Shown piece by piece: positions 29,801-40,210 of a DNA stretch of 64,000 nucleotides. The number at the start of each line of letters is the position of its first letter. The stretch's first letter is position 1. Under the pieces are notes generated by a model. That model was not told where the DNA came from. It searched no databases and saw only the letters and a program-made list of their open reading frames with translations. The position numbers were made by a program, and so were the translations under genes. The stretch is taken from contig CM034403.1 of the NCBI GenBank assembly GCA_019925095.2, forward strand, positions 3,601,690-3,665,689. The letters are read 5' to 3'. The DNA comes from Dendrolimus kikuchii. Taxonomy: Eukaryota > Arthropoda > Insecta > Lepidoptera > Lasiocampidae.

Positions 29801-32800
29801 TTTTCAACAACACAAATAAAAATTACAACAAAAATTTGAAGGTAGTTCCAAAATTGTCAGTGAAGCAAATAGTTAAATATTCATATAACTTTAATTGTCT
29901 ACAGAACGTGAATTCCATATGCCAGGGACTTAAGAACATTTTCTCCTCTAGTGAGTGAGTGTAGTGAGTTTATAACAACTTATACTGGTGAGTTGATACA
30001 CGTCACTGAACTTGATTTTCACCTAAAATTCTACTATTTTTGACTTAACAAAAAAAATTAAATAGCAAATTTATTGGAAATTTAATTTCGTCCAAGTCTC
30101 AATGATCATATATTTGCCGAGATACTTGAACTTTAACTCATTAGTGGTATAAATTTTTTATGGTTTATCGCAATTACACTACAGCATTGTGCAGTGGCAT
30201 ATATTAATACAACATTTTATCCATATAAACTCACTAGTGTTTAAAAAAAAATATTATTGCTTCATACAAAGCCGGACGCATAGCCGCAGGGCGAATATGT
30301 CGAACCAAAAAGGCAACAACAATGCCAATTATCAAATTCACGACAAGTACGTAATATTTATCTTTACGTCAGGACCTTATCAAATTCTAGAAATAAAAAC
30401 AGTTCAGTCATCAAGTTCGCGGGTGGCTGTAAATTTTATGCAAGTAACAGGGTAACCTTGGAGATATAGTAAGTAGTGTTCGTGATACTGATGATACATA
30501 GCCGTAATCACGGCAACAATAGGTACAGCTTTATCTTTCCTTGGAGATAATATACGCAAGTGTGGTTTGATAAACTTATTTAGATGAACATGGTAACGTT
30601 TCTTACGAATCGTAATCTATCACTGTACAACTATGATTCATGTTGATATGGGATATTTTTTTTTCAGGGTATTCTACCTCGTTATCTGTAATGAGGAGGT
30701 TGGGGCCTCGAGGTTTTACCTCTTTACCCCGGCTGCAACTCAGTGGACAACTACCCACCGGTAACTGGGTTTGGAGCTGCTGGAGTCTTCTCCGCATGGC
30801 GCCCCAGGGCGTCGCGACGCACAGTTAGGGCAGCCCTGATATAGGTCATGACATATATTTTATATATACGCTGCTAGACAATTTTGTAGTTAAATCGCGA
30901 AAATCAGACATGACCGCTGTACCTACTTGCAACTGAAACCAATTTTTTAGTGTATATATTAGTCTGGGATATCGGTAGCCAGATCTTGAAATATCATATC
31001 GATGTTGTATCTGTATCGCATTGTGGGCTGCTTGCCTTCCCCGGACTGCCGCCAGTGTGGCGCGCCCGACACGGCGTTACACACGCTAATCGAGTGCGCC
31101 GCATGGGCGCCGCAGCGTTTCGAACTTGAGACGCATGTAGGTCCGGTCGATTCGCTCTGCGACTTGGTCAAGGCCATGCTGCAGAGCGGCGACAACTGGG
31201 GGGATGCGGTTACTTTTTGTGAGACAGTAATGTCACTCAAGGAGGTCGCAGAACGCGATAGGGAGAGGAGTCCTGCAGCGCGTGCTAATGCGTCTTCTCG
31301 AGGTCGCCGGCCACCAGCTGGCACCCGGAGAGGCAGGTACGCGCATTACTTCCCTCCCTGAGTTAGGTTCCGTTTACCGCGGGGGGCCTTTAGCTTGATA
31401 GGAGAGCAAAGGACCTTCTACCCCCGCACAACGAAGTGGGGTGTGTTCTCCCAGGGCACACTCCAGGCACTTTATTGCGCTGGATCGACTGGGCGTAACT
31501 ATGTTCTAAATCTCAGCCTTTCCAACACAAACAAAAGCGCAGGGTCGACAGGGAGGAGGGGGTTTTTAGTGGGTATTGGGGTTGCTCGCTCGTGTAGCAA
31601 CGCTCGGAGTCTTCCACACTATTCTGCGACGTCGATCGCGGACGGAGCACTGCCAAGAGCATACTATTGCTGCAGTGTTATCGCCCCCGACCGACGCGTG
31701 TCGTTCCCCTAGCAACGACCCAGTTTGTGCGTAAATCGGTTAAGCATTTTCCCTCGCCTCAAAACAAAAAAAAAACATATCGATGTTTTCAATGATTTAG
31801 TATTTGAAGCAGTTGAAGTCTTAATAACTTTAGCTCAAAAACAGAGCATATTCTGAAGAAGAAAACAGATTACCTTTTGTCATACAACAAACTAAAGGAA
31901 TGGGAGATGAAAATTTGTATGGGTCACTTATAAATACTCGAATTAGACATATGAATATATATAACATATAAATACACACACATGTATATATCTATATTGA
32001 AAGGCGAAAGGTATATTAAAATACTTTAAAATGCAAAGTACTAAATTTGGAACACCAACTATAAAAAAACTTGACAGGTGTCAAGCACGGGACACCCGGA
32101 TGGAACGAAGTTCCTTTCAATTAATTAGTGAAGGAATTGTAATTTTTTTTTTTAAATTATAATAATATTTTTTTTTTTATTATTTATTATGTACAAAAAA
32201 TCCTGTATACACTCAACAAAAATAATCGTCGCAACACCACACTGTTCAATACGAAATAGAAAGACGAAACGAAAATAACTGGCTTGCTTTCTATGAGAGA
32301 GAGAGACAGACAGAGAAACACGCGCACGCCGCACGGCTTAAAACTATAGCAAAAAAGTGTCGTTACAACTTTTGGTCTAATTTTTTCCATCTAGCCCCCT
32401 TTCGCAACGCGCGATAAGGAACTTCGTTCCAAAAAAAACTGCTGCAATTTACTCAAAACATATTATTATGCTATTATTCAATTCAATGTAATTCAAGCAG
32501 AATGAATAAGTACAAAGAGTCTATTGAGGGCAGTTGACATTGAAACGATTCGTGTTTGGTACTTGTGAAAATTGGAACGCTCCCCCACGAATGTAGATAC
32601 TAGTTTAATCTGGTATAGACCGGATTTTGTTTTGTACAGGTTTAGTTTACAATTCACAGCCACACTCAGAATCGAGTAATGCTCCTTAAACACAAATTTC
32701 ATTCCGTTTCATGAATTTCTCGTTCACTATTCAAGCAAGTAATTCATAAAATCGAAAGTGATACAATAAGGGGTTAATAGCTGTGTAAAATTTCCTAATA

Positions 32801-35640
32801 AATGTTTTATTTTTTGGATTTTATGGCTTGGCAGCTAGGCCTTTAAGCCAAATCTTAGATTCAATGTAGTTTCTTCATTTTCTTAAACCTATGTGTAGCA
32901 CAGCTGAACTGTAGTTTATCAGCTAGTGCCATTCAACGGAGTTCTTGTGACAACTCAAAAGGCCACATTTGACTTTACAGTTCATATTTCTCACAAAACA
33001 CATAATTACTATTCAAAAACTATCAATATCCTACAACTATTGTTCATTTTAGAGTAATTTTACACATTTTTAAAAAATAAAACTGCACAGCACAACATCT
33101 CCTTTCAGTTCCCGCCAAAAACTTAATAAATGATTTGGGGTAGGTACATAACAGATGATAGATTTATTTTATTTTGACTACATTGTGTAATAATAAAACT
33201 ACGTTTTAACGGTTTTAAGCGCGGTAATTTTATTTGATTTTGGTTTTTCCGACGTTTCGGCCACTTTTCAGTGGCCGTGATCACGGAAGACAAAGATGTC
33301 AAGTGTCAACGAGTATTGTTATTCTTACTTCAACTGGACTGTTGCCATGAGAGGTGTTGAATCTAATGATGCCAGCCAAAGAGCGACAACAATCGACTAA
33401 TTCATGATGGGCGTCGGATGATATGAAGCCCGAGGCCAGGGTCCAGGTAGGCTATTTTACAACGTCTTGAGGCTGAAAGAAACGGCGAAAGAAACTCTCC
33501 AGCAATACGCCTAGTCTATCCTGAGGGGGGACTTTGGTTACGGCGTCCCTCGCAAGGTCATGGAGATATGGTGATTAGTGGCGTATGAGACGTCGCCGTC
33601 TGTGTGTCTGTCGGTGCATGCCAGACTGCCGTCCTAACCGCGGGCGGGCTAAACCGGGCCAGCTCTTTCGTAATAATGTCGACCATGTGACGCACTGCCC
33701 AAACTACTGGCGCTAGGTCCACGAAAATTTGCGTGCGGGTTTCTTGTGTATTGTAGGTGCAAACAAAGACGGGTTTTTGGAAATTTCACCCCTATGGGAG
33801 TAAAAAAGGGAATGAAAATTTGCACTTTGACTATTTTAAATATACGCGGGCGAAGCCGGAAGCAACAGCTAGTACTTATTATACATATAAAATTATCAGA
33901 GCTAGGAATGTTGCTAGAGGGATGTCAGGCGAGGAATTTGCCAGGTGGTAGGGTATTTGCCCGACTGGATGGCCACCACCCCTGGTCTAAAGTATGTCGC
34001 CATAACAACCTTGAGTTGGTTCCGGCATTAGTGACCAGGTTCCAGTTTCCCTTAAGAGAGTAGCAGCGCATTTGTAGCACCTTTGGTGTTGCAAATGTCC
34101 ATAGGCGATGGTAACCGCTTTCCATCGAGTGGGCCGTCTGCCTGTCTGTTGATTTCCTGCAATAAAAAAAAAAGAGTTTCTGCGCCGCTTCTCTTCATGC
34201 CACAACATGTTGCGAGTGTTGGAAATAGAGTTAATTCGATATTTGTGTGACAATGCACATCATTATTATACGTTGACATCACTACTCTTGTTCGGTCCTT
34301 GCCTAGTATAAAGTAGGTAGAACATCGCTCCATCAATTTGGCTGTCTACCCTCTTTCTGTGTGAGGCGACGGCCAATGCACAGCAGGGTAAGGGCAGCCA
34401 TTTTGAGATGCTATTGTCTGTCAACGTTCAATGACATCGCGCCGTGCGCTCATCTGTTCTTAAAATTTAAACAATTGTACTTTCTGGCCGTGCCAATGAC
34501 TTTATTTGGACCTAAGCTGTGTACAAGTGATAGCTCTGAAGTGAAACTATAGTGCTGTGCGCTGTTCCTGAGTGCAACCTGAACCGAGCCAGGAGAGGGC
34601 TGATCTCAAGGTTGGTGGAGCTTCTGCTTTTATAGTGCAAGGATCTAGGTCATATCTCCGCTATACAATCCATATAATTCGAACCACATTAACCGTGGGT
34701 TATAAGCGCCCTACAACTCTCTTATGTAAAATGGCTTCCTGTAAAAACTATGTTCACGAAAGCATAATATAATAATTAAATCACTTTTAATTAAAGAAAT
34801 TATTTCATTGATGAATAACGGATCTCAAACATATCAACGAAGCAGTGGTAAATTAGATCAGGCTCCCATAGAGTATAAATAATAACCATAATCAAAAATT
34901 AAATAATTAAAGTGAACGAGTTGGCGGTAGTCTAAATAATAATTTTAACCTTACTCATTGACACTTGCCATCTTTGTCTTCCGTGATCACGGCTACTGAA
35001 AAGTGGCCGTAACATCGGAATGTAAAGCTAATAAAATACTGCTCTAAGATCGTATAACGCAATTTTATTATGTGTAGGTACTAGTTGCGAAAACTTAAAG
35101 AAAATACTAAAATGTCAATGATATACAAAAACGCATATTTTATATTGATATACAGCGCGTTCCTGTAGTAGTCTCACAACGCCCAAAATGCTCCGTCAGC
35201 CGTTTCATCTGGCGACCGCGGTCGTTATGGTCGTGGCGAAAACGTCACTAATGACGTCGTAATTTTTGATCACGCAGCGCTCACAACGACCTATGTCAAG
35301 AGGTGGGTCGAATAACCGTTACACTAGAGTTTATGATTGTAACGTCCGCAAGCAAGTGGAACGGGAAAAATCGCGGTCGTAAACGTGGTCGTTGTGAGTC
35401 CCTTCTGGAACGTAGCCATGATATGATGTAGACGTCAAAGGTACATATGACGAAAACAAGAGTTCCGTTTTTGCCAAAATGGCTACGGAACAAAATATAA
35501 TACTTACTAGACTTGAATGTCGCCCATTCTTCCATCGGGATGCGTTTGTCCTCAAATTCAATGTTTCCATAGGCGAGGAGCATCCTTGGACCCTCACCCA
35601 AGGCCTTGACGGGGAAGTAATAGAACACGTATTTCGGCAT
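23867..35640 (-). CDS. GSTs: Sigma-class glutathione S-transferase, copy 1
   Basis: A cytosolic GSH transferase of the insect sigma class (GSH conjugation or peroxide reduction of lipid aldehydes; some members act as prostaglandin D synthase). Four exons on the minus strand: 35508-35640 (ATG at 35640), 26792-26959, 25657-25799 and 23867-24037 (TAA), 204 residues. The thioredoxin-like N-domain has catalytic Tyr8 in YYF, Trp39, Lys43, the cis-Pro motif QMPVLEIDG (residues 50-58) and the GSH-binding Gln63-Ser64. The C-domain includes [12 protein letters not shown], the N-capping [10 protein letters not shown] and a conserved PDLEEKYP. Donor and acceptor sites and phases (1, 1, 0) all agree. Intron 1 (8.5 kb) is packed with transposons. 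A second copy with matching phases lies at 45603-52638. Confidence 0.95.
24425..24562 (-). mobile_element. B-family LINE 3' end, copy B6
   Basis: ACATACATAACTTCACGCCA through CTCGTCTGTTCTTAAGGC, read on the minus strand; about 45 codons of the C-terminus. In GST intron 3. Confidence 0.75.
24745..25205. mobile_element. Fold-back element with arms of about 185-200 bp
   Basis: The left arm (TAAAACCCGGCT... at 24771 to about 24955) is the imperfect reverse complement of the right arm (about 24988 to GTCGGGTTTTG at 25175). Shared blocks include AGACTATATTATTAGCTGAA, GCATTAAG-TTAGTAGCA and TAGAAAACAAAATTAAAA. Only about 30 bp separate the arms. Homology fades outward, so the outer boundaries are approximate. 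Non-coding; in GST intron 3. Confidence 0.75.
25937..26099. mobile_element. C-family MITE, copy C2 (truncated)
   Basis: GCGCGTTCCTTTAGTACC, CTCACAACGCCCAAAATGCT and CGATCACGGTCGTTATGG are present. It ends at GAGCCGGGTCGAA, so the right third is lost. Confidence 0.7.
26350..26710 (+). mobile_element. D-family relative, copy D4
   Basis: Contains CCAATTCCAGCGCCA repeated after about 90 bp, TATATAGCCTATATTAAGC, a GAAATCGGTCAAGTAGTA block and the end CTTTATAATATTAGTATAG. In GST intron 2, ending about 80 bp from exon 2. Confidence 0.6.
27053..27316 (-). mobile_element. A-family element, copy A10
   Basis: T-run, ATTGCAGGAGTTCAGCAGAC to AGTCGCCTCTTACGAC; the element's first about 60 bp are missing. 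In GST intron 1, sense with respect to that gene. Confidence 0.8.
27370..27618. mobile_element. C-family MITE, copy C3
   Basis: CTACGTTCCATTAGAGACTC at the left and, inverted, GCTACAAATGGAACGCG at the right; core ACGACCGCGGTCGCC. Opposite orientation to C1. Confidence 0.75.
27737..29000 (+). mobile_element. maT-type (DD37D) Tc1/mariner element, 1264 bp
   Basis: The ends are inverted: TTAAGTCTGGCCATAAATA at the left and CTTAGTCTTGCCATAAATA read inward at the right. TA lies at each boundary (27735-27736, 29001-29002). It encodes a broken transposase. In GST intron 1. Confidence 0.85.
27880..28881 (+). pseudogene. maT transposase, inactivated
   Basis: DDD-type cut-and-paste transposase of the DD37D group. 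It starts [19 protein letters not shown] with a helix-turn-helix region (...[21 protein letters not shown]). The catalytic domain shows [12 protein letters not shown] (first Asp), [11 protein letters not shown] (second Asp) and [13 protein letters not shown] (third Asp); 37 residues separate the last two. Damage seen: TAG at 28129 with lost sequence after it, a frameshift near 28275 and TGG-to-TAG at about 28660. The stop is at 28879-28881. Confidence 0.85.
29001..30689. other. GST intron 1, nothing recognised
   Basis: AT-rich intronic DNA, with no repeat family of this window, RNA gene or credible frame. Confidence 0.5.
30690..30840. other. G+C-rich fragment, probably LINE-derived
   Basis: A sharply bounded G+C-rich patch (GGGGCCTCGAGG ... 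GGCGCCCCAGGGCGTCGCGA ... GGGCAGCCCTGAT) in AT-rich intron. Its style resembles LINE 3' regions but no family was recognised. Confidence 0.3.
31007..31361 (+). pseudogene. R1-type ORF2 C-terminus with zinc-knuckle region
   Basis: The final about 118 codons of an R1-like ORF2. Visible are the [20 protein letters not shown] block (a C-x2-C ... H-x4-C finger conserved in R1 elements), [21 protein letters not shown] and a basic, Pro/Arg-rich tail [20 protein letters not shown] before TGA. Frame intact, but without endonuclease or reverse transcriptase, so a dead copy. Confidence 0.85.
31007..31775 (+). mobile_element. 5'-truncated R1-clade LINE with 12-bp target duplication
   Basis: CATATCGATGTT occurs at 30995-31006 and again at 31776-31787, directly flanking the element. 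The right copy follows a poly(A) tract (31764-31775). The insert is the C-terminal end of ORF2 (to 31361), a 3' UTR of about 400 bp and poly(A), typical of target-primed insertion with 5' truncation. In GST intron 1. Confidence 0.9.
32090..32435. repeat. Short inverted-end element (GGAACGAAGTTCC ends)
   Basis: GGATGGAACGAAGTTCCTTT at about 32098 is matched in inverse by AAGGAACTTCGTTCC near 32416. The end motif is itself palindromic. The interior is AT-rich with a (GA)n stretch. Confidence 0.5.
32436..33185. other. GST intron 1, nothing recognised
   Basis: No feature that can be supported; AT-rich, frames short. Confidence 0.5.
33740..33875 (-). mobile_element. D-family repeat, copy D8
   Basis: AATTTCACCCCTATGGG ... 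ACGCGGGCGAAGCCGGAAGC then AACAGCTAGTA: the D start motif in reverse. Confidence 0.6.
33940..34173 (+). mobile_element. A-family element, copy A11
   Basis: Sense orientation, from CCAGGTGGTAGGGTATTTGC to GATTTCCTGCAATAAAAAAA. The 5' third is missing. Antisense to the GST. Confidence 0.8.
34174..34949. other. Interior of the inverted-arm element, unidentified
   Basis: Moderately G+C-rich at 34340-34720. Short frames only, none recognised. Confidence 0.4.
35154..35418. mobile_element. C-family MITE, copy C4
   Basis: Full length: CAGCGCGTTCCTGTAGTAGT at the left and CCCTTCTGGAACGTAGCC at the right. Ends about 90 bp from the splice donor of GST exon 1. Confidence 0.75.
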
Positions 35641-36121
35641 GTTTCTAGAAAAGTAGTAAGAACATTCTTTATTGCACAGATAATAGATGTGTGTATATGT
35701 ATTTACAAAACTAGTTGTAGATTAAAAACAGTCATAGTCAAAAAACCGATACACGTTGGCGCCGCAACATTACCAAGGGTGGTACACAATGGTCCAAGTG
35801 GACATGAAAACAATACGCACGTGCCGGTGTGTACGCGCAATATCAGCCTTTTCTATGGCAAACGATCGATAGTCTACGGCCAACCGCCAATATTCGAAAT
35901 TTAAAACCAACTATTGTACGCGCAACAATTTTATTATAAAATGACAGTTTCTTCCATTTTTCATCTCCTTTTTCACTCCCTTAGGGCAGGTCGTATTTTC
36001 AAAAATCCTTTCCTACCAGTATAGAAAGAACCCGCTTGCAAATTTTCACCGTCCTGGCCCCAATAGTTTAGGCTGTGCGTTGATATGTCAGTGAGTGACT
36101 TTAAGTAATTATATATCTGTT
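35641..36121. other. 5' flank of GST copy 1
   Basis: Upstream of the ATG on the minus strand. It holds the 5' UTR and possibly the promoter, but no TATA box or initiator can be assigned with confidence. Nothing else recognised. Confidence 0.4.
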
Positions 36122-36400
36122 GTACTAATATTATAAAAGAGAAAAATTTGTAATGTTTATAACGAATAAACTCAAAAACTACTAGAACGATTTCACAAAT
36201 TCGAATTCTACATTATCGTTGAATAATATAGGCTATATTTATTACAAGAAAAGTTAGGGATTCCTACTAAAACTTCAATAACATAGAATAGAATCTACTT
36301 TATTGTACAATAAACAATTGTATAACATTAGGAAACAATACACAAAAACTTAGAATTAAGTACAAATGGTGGCATTATCGCTGGCAATATACTTATATAT
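36122..36400 (-). repeat. D-family relative (D5) and a LINE 3'-end scrap
   Basis: TACTAATATTATAAAAGAGA and AAAAACTACTAGAACGATTT (36124-about 36250) match the reverse form of class D. ATAGAATCTACTTTATTGTACAATAAAC (from 36289) looks like a reversed LINE 3' terminus. Confidence 0.45.
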
Positions 36401-37907
36401 ATATAATATAAATATGATTTATATACACACATAAATATATAAGGCATAGTAATATATTGACATCCGTTAATCCTCCACCCCTCCAAATACTTGAAATCAA
36501 TTTGCCATATATCTATACCGCACCCAAAAATATTCATAATAATGTCGCATTTAATTTACGTAATTATGCAAAATCTAGAAACAAAACTCAATATACCTAC
36601 TAATTGCTAAACTGTTAAATTCAATAGTTTTCTTTAGAAATTATCAGTTAATAACGTTATTTCTCAGGAAGTCCAGTTATTTGTCGGATGAACCCTATCT
36701 GATTTTATGTCTGATAATTGAAAAATCGGCCCCAAATTCAAAAGTGAAACATTTCAACTGTATTATGCAAGCAACTGTCATTTTTAATTTTCCCATGTTG
36801 TGTTTTATTCTATAGAATAACTTTTATCTGATAATTATAAAGTCGGCCGTTAAACGAATAAATTTACGTGTTAATTATAACAACTACGAATGTTCCAAAT
36901 ATTCCCACTTTTATATGTAGTTATATATTCCTTTCTTGTTAATAAATTTTATAAATATGTATGCCTAGTATTGCACCACATTAAATGAAAAGAAATAAAT
37001 GTATTGTCAAAATTCTAAGTTCACACCTACCGTCTTGCGCTTCCGCGTCGTAAAATAATTGTTACTTCATAATAACATAAAACAATAATTAAGTCTCGAA
37101 CAACTAAATTACACAAATTATAAAACGTATCAAACTAATGAACACCAAAAACTTAACTGAATTCAACTCATTAGCGTCTTTTGACCTTCACTGCCTTAAA
37201 TACTGTTTATTTTAGGAATTAATATATCTAAATTACAACTCACCAAGTTACAGATGCTTGTGATATTTCAAGTAGTAAACTAAAATGCGTTATGCCTGCG
37301 TACACTACTGCTTGTTGTAATATTAGTAATGAAACTGAATGGAACGTGAGAATGGGCAGGAAAATTGAGGCCAAAATGCCGGCCGGCGACGCGAGGCGCG
37401 AGGCGTATTCGATACGATGTTGCCGTTATAAAAATTTAAATACTACCAAATATTTGACATTTGTGACAATTTTTCTGAATCTATCTGTAATACTATAACA
37501 AATCTGTAAATGGTTCGAGTTTGTACAATACTTTCTTTTTGTTTCCGTTTGTATAAACAGAACAAAACAAACGCTTAAAAATGTAAAATATCAGGGGGAG
37601 TAAATTCGGACCAGCAGACCGTTACGTATTTTAGCAACTTAGTACCGCGGTGCATTTCTTACGCCTGCATGTTACTTATAATTATAACTAAATAGGTTAT
37701 TCGTAAAAATCGGTTTTCTGTTGTTAATTCTAATTATGTATTCAAATGCAATAAATAAACATATACAAATTAAATTAACATTCAACTAGAAAGTCTATCA
37801 CCAGTCCACTTTCAAGAGGTCACACTCCCAAAAAACTGAGCATGTTACCTCGTTGAATAGTAACGAAAAAGAACAATAACTCTTTTGAGTAATTATTAAG
37901 TTTATCA
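36401..37907. other. No recognisable feature
   Basis: AT-rich intergenic DNA. A short G+C-richer stretch near 37370-37410 has no identifiable content. Confidence 0.5.
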
Positions 37908-37992
37908 GTCTTATTCATAGAGTTAGAGTAAGTTTGAACGCTTCTTTAAGAACTATAAACAAGCATTCAGACATACTCTCTCTATGAATAAT
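37908..37992. repeat. G-family palindromic mini-element, copy G1
   Basis: CTTATTCATAGAGTTAGAGTAAGTTTGAA pairs imperfectly with the inverted right half ending TATGAATAA, around GCTTCTTTAAGAACTATAAA. A relative is at 59866-59942. Confidence 0.55.
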
Positions 37993-38439
37993 AAATCTCA
38001 TAGGTTTAGGGAATTAAAAGCTTTAAATACATTTGTTTGACATTACTTACTATCTTGAATAATTAATGATGGCCATATTTAATTGGTATGTTAAACCTAA
38101 TAACAAATTGAGTTTCCAAAAAAAGTTTTTAATGAATTGCTCTACTTCATTTACTAAAAATGTTGCTTTTGAGTAATTAATATATTTAAAGTATGTGTAT
38201 TTAATATTTTTTGTTTGCAAAAAAAAGTTATAATATATTTATATTTTACATTTCGTACTAAAACGGTAGACTTTTTTTTAACTTACTACCCAGTGGTATG
38301 TTATAGCAAAGCTATTTATAGCAAAGCTATTTATAGCAACGAACGCGATGTGCTTGACAACAGCCGACTTTTTTGGGTGTTTTTCTTGTTTTAATTCCAC
38401 TTGGACTTCCGCTATGTAATTTTATACAATTAGTATTAT
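37993..38439. other. No recognisable feature
   Basis: AT-rich; a short tandem duplication of TATTTATAGCAAAGC occurs near 38315-38340. Confidence 0.5.
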
Positions 38440-38735
38440 ATTGCATATAGCTATAAGTTTATTATGTTTAAATAGTTGCATTTTATAACTGTATCTTGTA
38501 TATAACTTATATGTATATTTGTATATATAGTATAGTTATGTATTTATTATTAAAATGTAAGTAATCGTAGCATTATTATGTATGTACCACCATCGCCACT
38601 CCTAATCAGCAATATTCCTGCCACGGGTTGTCTGGAAGAGAACGCTTTTTAGCGATAAGACCGCCCTTTGTACACAATTAGAATAATACTACTTCGGTAA
38701 GTTTTTGTAATGGTGTACATTAAAGTGTTATCATC
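38440..38735 (+). mobile_element. LINE 3' UTR fragment
   Basis: ATGTACCACCATCGCCACTC, CCTGCCACGGGTTGTCTGGA, AGCGATAAGACCGCC and TAATGGTGTACATTAAAGTG follow each other, a 3'-end series I recognise from lepidopteran LINEs (clade not certain). No coding part. Confidence 0.5.
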
Positions 38736-38746
38736 TAGATAGATGA

Positions 38747-38786
38747 TGAAAACCATAGATAGATAGATATCTATCTATGGTTTTCA
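38747..38786. repeat. Perfect palindrome, 18-bp arms, 4-nt loop
   Basis: TGAAAACCATAGATAGAT, AGAT, then the exact reverse complement. It lies 11 bp after the LINE 3'-end fragment and is built on GATA repeats. Confidence 0.85.
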
Positions 38787-39604
38787 CCATTTGAATGGTC
38801 TGTTTAAGATGTTACTATTTATTTTCTATTCTCACATTATTCCCATATAAACTTGTTTTTAAAGACGTAAGTAATTTTTTCTCTTAGAATCTTTTTATAT
38901 TACTTACTAGTACGAGTACATCGCCGCAACGTCGCACTATTAAAATTGATTTTATCAAAATACGTTGAGTATAATAGTTTTTTTTTTATTATTATTAATA
39001 TCTCTACGGACTCGAGTTCCGTACCATTTTTACTACTTAATTTCTATGAAAAATTTGAGACTCCATACACGCTTATTGTTTATTTTTGTTAGTGTATGTG
39101 ACATTATATGTAGTAATTTTTGTGTTTTGGTGTACCTTAAGAATAACTTATTATATTAATTTATTCTAATTTTAATACTAAACTTATACTAATGTAGAGT
39201 GTATCTGTTACATGCTGGTGTTGTGAGGAAGTGCATGTGCAGTGTTGGCCTTATATCTATACTTATATATAGTCCTATCTAGTGCCATGTTTGTTGTTTT
39301 TTTCTTTTCTGTGCCTGGGTTATTAATTTTTAGGCTCTTTGTGTGTCTTGGTTTGTTTGTGGAGTGTGCGTGTAATGCAATGCGACGGTAGTGCACGTAG
39401 GTTTAAGTATGTGTATAATAGTTTTTAAGATGTACTACGCCCACGTCTCAAACCACACAATGTACATACTTACGGTGTGTATTCATTCGATCATACAATA
39501 ACACAATAAGATTACATGAATTTATAAGCAGGCAAATGCTAAGTCATCAGATGTTCGTAGATCGACCGCACTTGGCCGAAATTTCTCTTTACTACTAAGT
39601 GGTA
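38787..39604. other. No recognisable feature
   Basis: AT/GT-rich intergenic sequence. The open frames at 38965 and 39208 (minus) have no motif. Confidence 0.5.
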
Positions 39605-39682
39605 TATATCGGTTATCTCGATGTGCAGGTTTCATCACGATGTTTTCCTTCACCGTCAACACGTGGTAATTGTAACGTTAGG
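39605..39682 (-). mobile_element. E-family SINE fragment, copy E2
   Basis: CGGTTATCTCGATGTGCAGG, ACGATGTTTTCCTTCACCGT and AACACGTGGTAATTGTAACG: the middle of the E body, without head or tail. Confidence 0.65.
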
Positions 39683-39849
39683 TTAGAAAACTGCCTATAG
39701 CTGGTTCCTATATATTACCGATCGTTAATTTAATTTACTATCAGTAAAAATTTGACCTAATCTCCACAAAGTTACATCAAAATTTAAACGATGGTAAGGC
39801 AAATTAACGAATAGTAAAATATAAGAACCGTCAGTAAGTAGTGCATGCT

Positions 39850-40210
39850 TTCCGGGCGCCTGATCAGGGTGATGTTACGAGGTCACGAAGACCACAAAGC
39901 CGTTAACAGGCGACCAGAAGCCACAGATGGCCACCGAACGCCGACGAATGGCCAACTAAGCCGCAGACGAAGCCAACGCAAAGCCCGCGAAGGCCACCGG
40001 ATGTCGTAGACTGTCCAACGAGAGCCGTTGAGAGACCACCGTTAGGAAGGCTCCAATGGCTCCAAACCCCGCCACCGACGGGTAGTGGTCCGTCGAGTAG
40101 AAGCCGGGGCAAAGAGGTTTTCCTCGAGGCGCTAACCTCCTCGCCGCCTCAAATCGGCAAGAGGAAGAAGACCACCACCGTTTTCCGGGCAGGATTCGAA
40201 CTCGCTTTGA
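39850..40210 (-). repeat. G+C-rich dispersed repeat
   Basis: GACCACAAAGCCGTTAACAG to GAAGACCACCACCGTTTTCC; on the minus strand it reads CGAGGCGGCTAGCG-type text that I recognise as recurring in lepidopteran DNA. The Gly/Leu-rich open frames are composition effects. Class unknown. Confidence 0.4.

Larger units (their letters stand above)
33186..35074. mobile_element. Element with inverted arms of about 130 bp bearing GACGTTTCGGCC hairpins
   Basis: The left arm (33186-33320) and right arm (34950-35074) are diverged reverse complements. Shared marks are GACAAAGATG-CAAGTGTCAA, CCGTGATCACGG and CCGACGTTTCGGCCACTTTTCAGTGGCCG, the last a hairpin in itself (CGGCCACT/AGTGGCCG). About 1.6 kb lies between them, including a D-type piece and an A element plus unidentified G+C-rich DNA at 33390-33740. 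No transposase is visible. It could be a fold-back element or two independent insertions. Confidence 0.55.

Noticed and set aside
33251..33290. Hammerhead-ribozyme-like core (CTGAAAAG...GGCCGAAAC) in the inverted arms
   Set aside because: The reverse strand has CTGA and GAAAC elements, but there is no room for a separate stem II and the hairpin CGGCCACT/AGTGGCCG uses the same bases.
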